64,000 nt of DNA, taken from positions 1,674,001 to 1,738,000 of the forward strand of contig NZ_CP023396.1 in NCBI RefSeq assembly GCF_008808095.1, in the 5' to 3' direction. Position 1 is the stretch's first letter. Every line of letters starts with the position of its first letter. A model generated the notes under the pieces. The model was not told where the DNA came from. It saw nothing but the letters and a program-made list of their open reading frames with translations, and did not search any database. A program made the translations under genes and the position numbers. The DNA is from Pseudoalteromonas ruthenica. Lineage in GTDB: Bacteria > Pseudomonadota > Gammaproteobacteria > Enterobacterales > Alteromonadaceae. This document shows, one piece after another, positions 57,301 to 64,000 of the stretch.

Positions 57301-57341
57301 ATTAAAGCAGCTGCAATGCCACTGTATTTAAATGCCTTCAC
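54327..57341 (-). CDS. pilY1: PilY1-type pilus tip adhesin (proximal module)
   Basis: A 1004-aa paralogue of the protein at 46811. A signal peptide (about 1-22) is followed by a von Willebrand A domain with MIDAS DTSGS (46-50), a CSNC pair at about 61-64 and MTDGDPTSD further on. The C-terminal PilY1 propeller includes the calcium loop DSDYDGYVD (about 690) and DTGGDVWRFDLP. Shared strings include SNNFDR and RWSGNLKKL. This copy goes directly from MIDAS to the MDVAK helix and so has a compact A domain. GTG start, with AAGGG 8 nt upstream. Confidence 0.93.
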   Translation of the reverse strand: MKAFKYSGIAAALMAVSHSAQAEDIKLYVNSNVKTEEKPRVIVVFDTSGSMGRDAQTGNNCSNCTTRMDVAKTAISDLVEKNKSDIDFGLMRLRSNYGGYVVAGLGSSASKIKNEIDDLEDGGNTPIEETLYEAYRYLTGGEVDQAKWADNRDTSVELGDNYISPFSKYTDARCDNSINMILMTDGDPTSDNDRDGTIEDLHKEIFGYKANELHGSSLHILAKSMYGLGSDNADENINIDLYSTTSKVKDFARTYTIGFGNGMSADGKELLEQTAKLGGGQYIHAETGDKLSEALENTINKIREVNDTFTSPAIASNNFDRTRSRDSLYYAMFYPDEGTRWSGNLKKLRVSGDDVLDSNQVSALDDTTGTLKKNARTYWLPDGEDNDGAVVHRGGVNGALVRASSRTVYTDTGGGLTPFDFQKMHEGLGGSQKAEKALRGLFGSTSNQDVKKLIKWSLGEDAFDDDSDGDVTEKRDAIMGDPLHSKPVAIDYGGDVRILVGTNAGYVHMFKDDEQANTVSESWAFIPSELFDIIKPLKNNDTGKLYGMDGPISVHFDDKNGNGVVEDGDKVWAFFGMRRGGSSYYALDLSNKDKPELLWTISSGDGDFAEMGQSWSRMEVVYVNHHQYKGKPLLAFGAGYDTNKDNVTRSSDTKGVGIFLVDAESGKLVWKKTSKNGFTGSHSIASNISYLDSDYDGYVDRFYASDTGGDVWRFDLPGDNPSSSETPWTHFKLASLGGATAGSDRRFFYKPMVARTYFSKVVSTEIEEDGKTTTSYTRQSTPYDAILLGSGNRPEPLATSVSDMLFMIRDENVITQSFKDNTPAPVTFGDLMNVNDDKFAAKLDDVEGFMELEYKLGNNFDGWYYSLGVGEKSLAAPTVVGGVAYFSSFIPGSEDSTKNQCSLGGGEGGIYAFHLHYGTKVYNNLKIPAGDSIPDTPTVVWMENDKGGSEARIVTKSNVIEPKKVQGPAPVVKGDDIELYTSPAGISLKTQQTYIYRLEENRGN

Positions 57342-57358
57342 TATCCTTGCCCTTTCAT

Positions 57359-57841
57359 TTATTGAGTCTTATTAATATCCAGTAGCTCTTGAGCTATACC
57401 GCTAGAAAGGGCTACATCATGAGAGCTTTTTCCACCGTAGTTTAACGTGGTATCTAATTGCATTATGTTACACACCACACCCTCGGTATAATCAAACCTT
57501 CTAGGGCAGTTAAGCGTCGCCGGCCCTGGGTTCATATTCGTTAGCGTTGACGTACTCGCGTTTCCTGTAACGTTCAACGATACAACATCATTGCTTTGCG
57601 CAAATTGAGCTAAAGTCCATAAAAAGCGACTATCAGTGCCTCTATTTACTTCGCTTGCAATCGCCGCCTCTACTTCACCCATCAACTGGTGGTCAGCACG
57701 TTCTCGTTCTTGAGCCGCATTAGTTGTCTTTATATCTATACTAGAGCTGCTCATAAGAGTGACGGCAATACCTGTTACTGCCAGCAACATGACTAGTGCT
57801 GCAACAAGCACAATCCCTCGCTGAGTCGCTATATTGACCAT
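57359..57841 (-). CDS. pilX: PilX-type minor pilin (proximal module)
   Basis: N terminus ATQRG then IVLVAALVMLLAVTGIAVTL, with Ala at +5 like the distal copy. The SSSIDIKTTNAAQERERAD segment and the Cys pair (LNCPRR, VVCNI) are shared with it, as is the terminal SGIAQEL. It overlaps pilW by 13 nt and is 17 nt upstream of pilY1. Length 160 aa. Confidence 0.88.
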   Translation of the reverse strand: MVNIATQRGIVLVAALVMLLAVTGIAVTLMSSSSIDIKTTNAAQERERADHQLMGEVEAAIASEVNRGTDSRFLWTLAQFAQSNDVVSLNVTGNASTSTLTNMNPGPATLNCPRRFDYTEGVVCNIMQLDTTLNYGGKSSHDVALSSGIAQELLDINKTQ

Positions 57842-58821
57842 AAGTTTGCTCCTACATTTCTGAGCTGTATTGTTGATGTGAATACTGCGCGACGAAAATT
57901 GTCATTGAAATTCAAAGTGCGACCATTTACCCCACCCAGCTGATAGGTTTGGTTTACAATATTGGCGCTAGGGTCAGGCTGTAAAGCTCGTACCAGTACA
58001 TTAAGTTGAATCGTCAAAACCTGAACTCCTTGTTGAGCCCAGTCCGCCAATTGCATCTGATTTGCACTCCTGTAGCTATCTACTCGATTATCACCGTTGG
58101 TGTCTAAGCCAAAGTTTAAGTAAATGTTCTCAACCCCTTCCATCACTGTCTCTGCACGCATACCTGCCGTAGTGAGACGCCTGCGCATGAGTACAGGTAT
58201 TGTTAAGTTTTCTCCGTTTACAACGAAGGTCTGCTCGTCAACGTAGTAGACATTATGTGTGTATGGCCAAATTGTCGCATTAGGCTTGGGGAGAGCACCT
58301 AAGGCGCTGGTGGTAAACTGCGCTTCATTATGAGCCGCCACGAAATAATATCTATTTCCCTGCATCCCGCCGGGCAACGTGTTATTTCCTTCCAAGCGCT
58401 TAACCTGAATGATGTCTGAGTTATCATTCGGAGATGTTAGGCAACCAAAATGATCCGCTCCCGTTGACGTTAAAGCAAATACAAATAAGAAAGGTACATT
58501 AGAGCCATCGGGAAATGAGCCGTTGTTTGGACCACTAGCACACTCAGCTGCCGGAGGTGGCAATGTTTGCGTATTGCTGGGTGTCAGGCCTTTTTCATAA
58601 AAAGTTCCCCAAAAGCCGGCTTGCTGAATATCTGAAGAGATAATTTCGAGGGCCAGCCGTCCGGTTTCCTGCAATTCGCCAATCGACATAGTGTCATTCG
58701 TGGTTGCCTTCATTCCCACATAGGTAAACATGACGCCTGCTAAGATGACTGCTCCAACAAGCAAGGAAACCATCATTTCTACAAGAGTTAGGCCCAGTTG
58801 TTTAGTTCTTGATTCCATCAA
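57829..58821 (-). CDS. pilW: PilW-type minor pilin (proximal module)
   Basis: Leader MMESRTKQLG, then LTLVEMMVSLLVGAVILAGV with Glu at +5. The conserved ELQETGRLALEIISSDIQQA is followed by a globular domain with the calcium-loop-like DTNGDNRVD and VMEGVENIYLNFG shared with the distal paralogue. Length 330 aa. It starts 9 nt after the pilV stop and overlaps pilX by 13 nt. Confidence 0.92.
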   Translation of the reverse strand: MMESRTKQLGLTLVEMMVSLLVGAVILAGVMFTYVGMKATTNDTMSIGELQETGRLALEIISSDIQQAGFWGTFYEKGLTPSNTQTLPPPAAECASGPNNGSFPDGSNVPFLFVFALTSTGADHFGCLTSPNDNSDIIQVKRLEGNNTLPGGMQGNRYYFVAAHNEAQFTTSALGALPKPNATIWPYTHNVYYVDEQTFVVNGENLTIPVLMRRRLTTAGMRAETVMEGVENIYLNFGLDTNGDNRVDSYRSANQMQLADWAQQGVQVLTIQLNVLVRALQPDPSANIVNQTYQLGGVNGRTLNFNDNFRRAVFTSTIQLRNVGANLWSI

Positions 58822-58830
58822 TAATACTCC

Positions 58831-59397
58831 CTAAGGCGCTCTTAAATGAACAGAGCTGTTTAACACTAGTGCACGTCGCTCTGAGTTATTATCGCCACAA
58901 TTAACACCGCCGGTGAGCCCCCCATTTAGAGATTGGCGGCCTTCCCAAGTAACAACGACTGTAAGCTGAACTTCGCTGGTTACGGGGCCATTAGTTCTAT
59001 TCGGGCTAATACAAACCACAGCATTATCCAGCGTACCGCTATTTTCTCGAGCTCGAATTGCTCTTTGCCACTGAGCACGATCGAAAGAAGCCAATTGCTC
59101 TGGTGAACAAATGTTATTCTGGCAATTTGCAGAGTCATCAATAGCCTCAGTGCTATTAAAGCTAAAGTTGTAGAGCGTATCGGCGTTATTTACATCATTC
59201 GCTCTTATGCGTTGGATGATGTCATTTCCTAGGGCTATAGCAGCGGCTCGCTGCATGGAATCAAAGCTGGCTTGTTTCGCTTTAGCTTGAAGCGCCACAG
59301 CGCCCAGCAAACCTACGCTAAGAATAATGAATGCAATCAATGCTTCGAGCAGGGTAAAGCCAGATTGATGCGCTTGTCGCGAGTGTCTTCCTGACAT
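58831..59397 (-). CDS. pilV: PilV-type minor pilin (proximal module)
   Basis: A 13-residue leader ending in G is followed by FTLLEALIAFIILSVGLLGA with Glu at +5, then ALQAKAKQASFDSMQRAAAI. Cysteines in ANCQNNIC and near the C terminus (VNCGDN) match the distal copy in arrangement. First gene of the proximal operon; the 107 nt upstream to the response-regulator gene contain the paired LytTR sites. Length 188 aa. Confidence 0.93.
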   Translation of the reverse strand: MSGRHSRQAHQSGFTLLEALIAFIILSVGLLGAVALQAKAKQASFDSMQRAAAIALGNDIIQRIRANDVNNADTLYNFSFNSTEAIDDSANCQNNICSPEQLASFDRAQWQRAIRARENSGTLDNAVVCISPNRTNGPVTSEVQLTVVVTWEGRQSLNGGLTGGVNCGDNNSERRALVLNSSVHLRAP

Positions 59398-59471
59398 GAA
59401 ATGTACCTGATGTTTTAATTTTTGTTAACGGCAGGATAATGATATTGAAATTAGGAACAAGCCAGGAAGGA

Positions 59472-59501
59472 ATAAACGGTACTATATTAGGTATGAACGG
59501 T
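59472..59501 (-). promoter_or_regulatory. Tandem LytTR-type operator upstream of proximal pilV
   Basis: On the minus strand ACCGTTCAT (59501-59493) and ACCGTTTAT (59480-59472) are direct repeats offset by 21 nt, two helical turns. Each matches all nine positions of the LytTR consensus [TA][AC][CA]GTTN[AG][TG]. They lie just past the stop of the AlgR-like gene and 75-104 nt before pilV. TTGTTC and TATCCT with a 16-nt spacer follow downstream and could be the -35 and -10. Confidence 0.72.
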
Positions 59502-59504
59502 CAT

Positions 59505-60221
59505 TTATTGGGAACTATCACCATAGAGTAAGTCTTTGACTTTGCTCACTTCACGACGGCTCACTGGCAGTGGTTGCTCACACCCTTGTAGAAAAATTTG
59601 GTATTGGCGCTGGCTTTGCGTGAGCGATGTGACTTTATTGCGGTTCACTAAGGTATTTCGGTGCACTCTGAGTAATGTAGTGGGAAATTGCTGCTCTAGC
59701 TCTTTTAAGCTTGTATCTAATAACACTTGTGCGCTTTCGCAGACTGCCTGAGTATATTTACCATCTCGAGCGACATAAAGCACCTCATCAAGGCTAAGTG
59801 TTTTTAGCTGGTTCCCCAGTTTGTAGCTCAATTGCTGACGCTGTTTATGGTTCACTTGCGCACGATTTTGCTGACCGAGCTTATTGATGACCTTATCCAG
59901 CTCTGCCGCTTCCAGTGGTTTGAGCAAATAAGCTGTAGGCATCACTTTAAAGGCATCCAGAGCATGGTTCGGGTGGGCAGTAATAAACACGATAGCCGGG
60001 GGTAATGACTGTTCGGAGAGTTGCTGCGCGGCCTCTAAACCGTTCATTTGCGGCATTTCAACATCAATAAAGACAACATCTGGCTGTGTTTTCGCAGCCA
60101 ATTCAAGCGCCTCGGCGCCACTACTAGCATAGCCGGCAATATGAATGTGCCCGTAGGTACCTAGTAGGCGAGCGACGCGGGCTTGGGCGAGCGGTTCATC
60201 ATCAACGATTAATACTTTCAT
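59505..60221 (-). CDS. AlgR-like LytTR response regulator
   Basis: REC domain (about 1-120; acidic pair in VDDEPLAQARV, phospho-acceptor Asp in VVFIDVEMP, Lys in YLLKPLEA) and a C-terminal LytTR DNA-binding domain (about 135-235; DEVLYVARDGKYTQ, LLRVHRNTLVNRNKV, LPVSRREV). It closely resembles Pseudomonas AlgR, which activates the fimU-pilVWXY1Y2E minor-pilin operon. It overlaps the histidine kinase gene by 20 nt and directly precedes the proximal pilV operon. GGAG lies 7 nt before the ATG. Confidence 0.92.
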   Translation of the reverse strand: MKVLIVDDEPLAQARVARLLGTYGHIHIAGYASSGAEALELAAKTQPDVVFIDVEMPQMNGLEAAQQLSEQSLPPAIVFITAHPNHALDAFKVMPTAYLLKPLEAAELDKVINKLGQQNRAQVNHKQRQQLSYKLGNQLKTLSLDEVLYVARDGKYTQAVCESAQVLLDTSLKELEQQFPTTLLRVHRNTLVNRNKVTSLTQSQRQYQIFLQGCEQPLPVSRREVSKVKDLLYGDSSQ

Positions 60222-61251
60222 TAAAAGACTCCATTCTTGGGATCACAAGCTTTACTCGGTAACGACTGTCAAAGCGATGCTGACTTAATCGTGCTCTACC
60301 ATGATATAAAATCGCCAGCCGTTTGCGGATGTTGGCTAAGGCAATGCCGTTGTGACTGCGTTTTGACTCGCTGTTAGCTGACACACTATTGCTGACTATC
60401 ACCGTTGCGCTTTGCTCACTGAGGTACACCTCGACTTCTATCAGCGAGCCGGTCGCGCTAGCCTCCACTCCGTGCAACACTGCGTTTTCTAGTAACGGCT
60501 GCAAGGTCAAGCACGGCATAGCAATGTTATGTACCATATCAGGAATCGACCACTGCACAGCTAGGCGTGTGCCAAAGCGCCATTGTTCAAGAGCGATATA
60601 GCGCTGAGCTAACTGGAGCTCGTCATTAAGGGTACTTTGCTTTCCTACGTTCATAGCAGCGCGAGATAACGATGCCAGTGCTAATGCCGAGTCCTCTGCA
60701 GCATGGGCATCTTGATGCGCTAATTCAGCGATGGTGTTCAAGGTATTGAATAAAAAATGTGGGCGGATACGCGCTTGTAACGCGTCCAATTGAGCACTGG
60801 CGTAGGCTGAGTGCGCCTTAGCATGTTCATTATAAATGGCCATAAACTGCACGAACAGCGCAGCGACTAACGCACTAATGGCGCAGCTTTTAATTACGAA
60901 CCACACTGGCGCTTGTTCGGCAAACAGCGCCAAATAACTGATATATAAAGTGGTCATGAAAGTGACAAGCACCAAAGTGCCGATCACTGCACCAGCTTGG
61001 ATATTGTCACTTAATTGCGCTCTAATGCCATTCAACGCATACAGCAGAGCAAAACTAAGAGAAACAATGAACTGCACCAGCAGGCTGACCTGACCTAACA
61101 CGACCCAGAAGTTTTCCAACGCACTGACACTAAAGCTAATGATCAGCGCCAATGCCTCCCCTACGACCAAGACACTTAATACCCCTCGGGTCTGACAAAG
61201 CGTGGTCAGCAGGCTGTAGCGATTGCTGTGCGGTTGCGATGCTGGTTCCAC
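60202..61251 (-). CDS. FimS/AlgZ-like sensor histidine kinase
   Basis: LytS/YehU-class kinase, 349 aa. About four transmembrane segments (residues 24-150) precede the His_kinase domain with phospho-acceptor motif RPHFLFNTLN near residue 190. The ATPase domain shows LQPLLENAVLHG (N box) and NGIALANIRKRL. Overlaps its response-regulator gene by 20 nt. GTG start with GAGG upstream, only 17 nt after ispH, so read-through from the ileS-ispH operon is possible. Family context points to control of the adjacent minor pilins. Confidence 0.9.
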   Translation of the reverse strand: MEPASQPHSNRYSLLTTLCQTRGVLSVLVVGEALALIISFSVSALENFWVVLGQVSLLVQFIVSLSFALLYALNGIRAQLSDNIQAGAVIGTLVLVTFMTTLYISYLALFAEQAPVWFVIKSCAISALVAALFVQFMAIYNEHAKAHSAYASAQLDALQARIRPHFLFNTLNTIAELAHQDAHAAEDSALALASLSRAAMNVGKQSTLNDELQLAQRYIALEQWRFGTRLAVQWSIPDMVHNIAMPCLTLQPLLENAVLHGVEASATGSLIEVEVYLSEQSATVIVSNSVSANSESKRSHNGIALANIRKRLAILYHGRARLSQHRFDSRYRVKLVIPRMESFNESINR

Positions 61252-61268
61252 GCTTACCTCGATACTAG

Positions 61269-62198
61269 CTATCGTAGCTCGGCCGGTACAGCAAACACGA
61301 TGTCTTCTTCACGCCCGGGGTTTTCCGTGACTTGTTCACCACCTGCACACTGCAAGTGAGCAATCACTTCTTGTACTAACACCTCAGGTGCTGATGCGCC
61401 TGCTGTCACGCCCACAGAATCAATGCCCTCAAGCCAGCTGGAATCAATGCTGCTGGCATCATCGATAAGGTAGGCTTTAGTGCCCATCTTACTGGCAAGC
61501 TCTCGCAACCGATTAGAGTTTGAACTGTTTTTGGCACCGACAACTAATAAAACATCGACCTTATCAGCTAAGTCTCGCACTGCATCCTGACGGTTTTGCG
61601 TGGCATAACAAATATCGTCTTTTCGCGGGCCGTCTATATCTGGGAATTTAGCTCGCAGCGCATCAATCACATCTGCAGTATCGTCTACCGATAACGTGGT
61701 TTGACTACAATAGAACAAGTTGCTTGGGTTTTTCACCTCAAGCTCAGCGACGTCCTCTGGAGTTTCGACCAGATAAATCCCACCTTCGGGGTTATCGTAT
61801 TGCCCCATGGTGCCCTCTACCTCAGGGTGGCCATGGTGACCAATGAGAATACACTCAATCGCTTTGCGTGATGCTCGCGTCACTTCCATATGCACTTTAG
61901 TGACTAACGGACAGGTGGCATCGAATACTTTTAACTCGCGACGCTTGGCCTCTTGACGCACGGCTTGGGAGACGCCGTGAGCACTAAAAATGACGATGCT
62001 GTCGTCGGGCACTTGATGCAGCTCTTCAACAAACACGGCACCTCGGTTTTTTAAACCATTAACCACATATTTGTTATGCACGACTTCATGACGCACATAA
62101 ATTGGCGCCTCAAAAATATCCAAAGCCCGCTCAACAATACTGATAGCCCGGTCGACGCCAGCACAAAACCCACGCGGGTTAGCAAGTACTATTTTCAT
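61269..62198 (-). CDS. ispH: HMBDP reductase IspH
   Basis: Last enzyme of the MEP isoprenoid pathway, making IPP and DMAPP with a [4Fe-4S] cluster. Cluster ligands Cys12 (RGFCAGV), Cys96 (DATCPL) and Cys197 (DICYAT) are at their canonical positions; His41 and His124 with Glu126 (HHGHPEVEG) form the active site. The length of 309 aa is normal. It overlaps fkpB by 4 nt in the conserved ileS-lspA-fkpB-ispH operon. Confidence 0.98.
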   Translation of the reverse strand: MKIVLANPRGFCAGVDRAISIVERALDIFEAPIYVRHEVVHNKYVVNGLKNRGAVFVEELHQVPDDSIVIFSAHGVSQAVRQEAKRRELKVFDATCPLVTKVHMEVTRASRKAIECILIGHHGHPEVEGTMGQYDNPEGGIYLVETPEDVAELEVKNPSNLFYCSQTTLSVDDTADVIDALRAKFPDIDGPRKDDICYATQNRQDAVRDLADKVDVLLVVGAKNSSNSNRLRELASKMGTKAYLIDDASSIDSSWLEGIDSVGVTAGASAPEVLVQEVIAHLQCAGGEQVTENPGREEDIVFAVPAELR

Positions 62199-62638
62199 GG
62201 GTTTGTGACCTCCAAAATTTCCACTTCAAAGGTTAACTTTTGCCCGGCTAACGGGTGGTTAAAGTCAATAGTGACCGACTCGCCAACCACTTCGCGAACA
62301 ACACCAGGAAGTTCAGTACCATCGGGCTGAGTAAACGCAATGATCGCGCCGACTTGAGCCGGTGCATCACTGCCGAATTTGCTTCTATCAACATGATAAA
62401 TATTGTCAGGGTTAGGCTGACCAAAGGCATCCTCTGGCTCAAGCTCAAAGCTTTTCTCATCACCAGCCGACAGCCCTAGCAAACATTTTTCAAAGTTTTC
62501 CGTTAAGCTGCCATCGCCCATGGTCAGCTTAGCCGGCTTATCGTGCACTTTAGTAGAATCCGCTGCAGAGCCATCGCTGAGCTTGATAGAGAAATGAAAA
62601 ACAACCTCGGAATTAGCACCGATCACCATGTTACTCAT
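62195..62638 (-). CDS. fkpB: FKBP-type peptidyl-prolyl isomerase FkpB (SlpA)
   Basis: Short SlyD-like FKBP, 147 aa, with [18 protein letters not shown], a flap-insert region ([16 protein letters not shown]) and [14 protein letters not shown] at the end. The open frame extends upstream through lspA, but the ATG at 62638 is the sensible start: GAGGAG lies 7 nt before it and the domain begins there. Overlaps the lspA end by 8 nt. Confidence 0.95.
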   Translation of the reverse strand: MSNMVIGANSEVVFHFSIKLSDGSAADSTKVHDKPAKLTMGDGSLTENFEKCLLGLSAGDEKSFELEPEDAFGQPNPDNIYHVDRSKFGSDAPAQVGAIIAFTQPDGTELPGVVREVVGESVTIDFNHPLAGQKLTFEVEILEVTNP

Positions 62639-63128
62639 GGGCCTGCTCCTCTTTACTGCTGGATTTAAAGGCATCGAATAATAACAGCGCCGCACCAATA
62701 CAAATGGCGCAATCGGCAATGTTAAACGCGGGATAATGCCAGTCCTGATAATAGACATGGATAAAGTCGATAACATACCCATAGTGTAGTCGGTCGTAAA
62801 GGTTACCGAGTGCTCCCGCGAGCACCAATGCATAAGCACTGCCGAGCAGCTTATTGGTCGCTGGCAAGCGTTTTAGCCACCATACCAGCAGCACCGAGAT
62901 AGTCACGGCAATGGCACTTAAGAACCACCGTTGCCAGCCGCCGGCATCACTGAGAAAACTAAATGCGGCACCATAATTATGTACATAGGTAATATTAAAA
63001 AACGGCAAAACATCAATGCTTTCCCGTAACGACATAGCGCTGACAACCCAAGTTTTAGTGCCCCAATCGAGCACTAAAACCAGCGCTGAAAGCGTCAGCC
63101 ATATAAGCCCACTTCGCTTTGCTAACAC
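62631..63128 (-). CDS. lspA: Lipoprotein signal peptidase LspA
   Basis: Inner membrane aspartyl peptidase that removes lipoprotein signal peptides. Four TM segments; catalytic aspartates are Asp121 (GYVIDFIHV) and Asp139 (FNIADCAI), with the conserved GALGNLYDRL between TM3 and TM4. The length of 165 aa is usual. The window holds several likely substrates, including BamD and BamE. Located between ileS and fkpB. Confidence 0.97.
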   Translation of the reverse strand: MLAKRSGLIWLTLSALVLVLDWGTKTWVVSAMSLRESIDVLPFFNITYVHNYGAAFSFLSDAGGWQRWFLSAIAVTISVLLVWWLKRLPATNKLLGSAYALVLAGALGNLYDRLHYGYVIDFIHVYYQDWHYPAFNIADCAICIGAALLLFDAFKSSSKEEQAHE

Positions 63129-63148
63129 CTTCGCTCCTTACTTACTGC

Positions 63149-64000
63149 TTAGGCAAACTGGCGTGTTTCGCCATCGCCCTCAACGTTAGTTACGCAACGC
63201 CCACACAGATCGTCATACTTATCGTGGGTGCCTACATCATCGCAGTAATGCCAACAGCGCTCACATTTGCTCGCCGAGGTCGCCACCACTTGTACGCCAA
63301 GCCCTGACAGCTCTGAATCCGCAATCTCTGCCGGTTTAGTACTGAGCGCTTGCACCGTTACTTTTGATGTTAACAACACAAAGCGCAGCTCTTCACCCAG
63401 GGCATCCAGTGTTGCTTTTAACGTATCGTCGGCATAAAGCGTTACCTCGGCTTGCAAGGTGGCACCGATAATGTCTTCTTTACGAGCATTTTCCAGTACT
63501 CGGTTCACGGCATCACGCACTTCTAATACGTGTTGCCACTGCTCATCAGTGAACTTACCTGATACTGCCTGAAGGCCGTTATACCATTGTCCGGTAAAGA
63601 CAAACTCTTCGCGCTCACCGGGCAGTGCCTGCCAAATTTCCTGCGCAGTAAAGCTCAGAATTGGCGCCATCCAGCGGGTCATAGCCTCGGCAATATGGTA
63701 CAGCGCACTCTGACACGAACGACGCGCATGAGAATCAGCCTTTGCCGTGTACTGACGGTCTTTAATCACATCCAGGTAGAATGAGCCGAGCTCTCCGGTG
63801 CAGAAGTTCATCAGTTTTTGCGTTACCAATAGCAACTGATACTCGTCATAAGCCTTAATGAGCTCTTCTTGTAGACTGGCAGCGCGAGAGACAATCCAGC
63901 GGTCTAGCTCAACCATCTCTGCCACCTCAACAAGGTCAGTCTCAGGATTAAAACCATTGAGGTTGGCTAACAAGTAGCGGCTGGTATTTCGGATACGACG
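63149..64000 (-). CDS. ileS: Isoleucyl-tRNA synthetase, C-terminal part
   Basis: 3' portion of ileS, running off the right edge of the window; 283 codons plus stop are present out of a usual length of about 940. The frame stays open to base 64000, where it reads [19 protein letters not shown]. The anticodon-binding domain and the C-terminal zinc site are visible, with Cys pairs in KCERCWHYC and DLCGRCVTN. First of the visible ileS-lspA-fkpB-ispH genes, 20 nt upstream of lspA. Confidence 0.97.
   Translation of the reverse strand, partial: RRIRNTSRYLLANLNGFNPETDLVEVAEMVELDRWIVSRAASLQEELIKAYDEYQLLLVTQKLMNFCTGELGSFYLDVIKDRQYTAKADSHARRSCQSALYHIAEAMTRWMAPILSFTAQEIWQALPGEREEFVFTGQWYNGLQAVSGKFTDEQWQHVLEVRDAVNRVLENARKEDIIGATLQAEVTLYADDTLKATLDALGEELRFVLLTSKVTVQALSTKPAEIADSELSGLGVQVVATSASKCERCWHYCDDVGTHDKYDDLCGRCVTNVEGDGETRQFA

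Noticed and set aside
44947..59397. Type II secretion pseudopilin cluster
   Set aside because: GspH-like domains occur, but PilV, PilW, PilX, PilY1 and PilE partners and the absence of gsp C-O genes identify a type IV pilus minor-pilin cluster.
62639..62839. 67-residue N-terminal extension of FkpB
   Set aside because: The extension lies inside lspA in another frame; a good ribosome site and domain start support the ATG at 62638.

Overview
The window is an ordinary-density stretch of a gammaproteobacterial chromosome. Gene order and protein features point to the Alteromonadales, probably Pseudoalteromonas or a close relative; the genus cannot be fixed from sequence alone. Supporting signs are the ratA-ratB/smpB/bamE block, the epmC-yfcL-aroC-prmB-smrB block, pheA/tyrA next to the rpsP-rimM-trmD-rplS operon and ffh, clpB-pgeF-rluD/bamD, and ileS-lspA-fkpB-ispH. 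No rRNA, tRNA, CRISPR array, prophage or intact insertion sequence was seen.

Layout. 0-2.7 kb: ilvY/ilvC divergent pair (branched-chain amino acids). 2.7-7.1 kb: a chemoreceptor, a TPR/transglutaminase-like lipoprotein overlapping a secreted M28 peptidase, and a GIY-YIG protein. 7.2-9.5 kb: bamE, a DUF218 protein, ratB, ratA, smpB. 9.9-14.2 kb: a TonB-dependent receptor with a long, possibly structured leader, convergent with an AbgT-family transporter. 14.3-19.1 kb: yfcL, a NAD-kinase-like protein, epmC, aroC, prmB and smrB. 19.1-22.5 kb: a GNAT protein and a large Cache-HAMP-PAS-GGDEF-EAL protein. 22.5-25.3 kb: the pheA attenuator with a Phe-rich leader peptide, pheA, and convergent tyrA. 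25.4-30.2 kb: ribosomal/tRNA-modification operon, two small genes, ffh. 30.3-32.5 kb: a YpjD/CcsA-like protein and a CorB-type CNNM/CBS protein. 32.8-35.7 kb: a small accessory stretch (GyrI-like, acyltransferase, esterase, GFA family). 35.7-44.8 kb: a lytic transglycosylase-like lipoprotein, gshA, a quinone oxidoreductase, clpB with a heat-shock promoter, pgeF, rluD, bamD, glnB.

44.9-59.4 kb is the most distinctive region. It holds two complete, paralogous type IV pilus minor-pilin modules in tandem, each arranged pilV-pilW-pilX-pilY1-pilE on the minus strand with convergent fimT/gspH-type pseudopilin gene(s) on the plus strand at its 3' end. The copies have diverged: the distal PilY1 carries about 185 extra residues inside its von Willebrand A domain, and that copy also has a small TapY2-like periplasmic protein and two FimT-like pseudopilins. 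The proximal copy lies just downstream of an AlgR/FimS-like LytTR two-component pair, and its promoter region contains two perfect matches to the LytTR recognition consensus spaced 21 nt apart; the distal copy's promoter region has no such pair. The inferred picture is a regulator that controls one of two alternative tip assemblies for type IV pili.

61.3-64.0 kb: ispH, fkpB, lspA and the 3' part of ileS, which runs off the end of the window.
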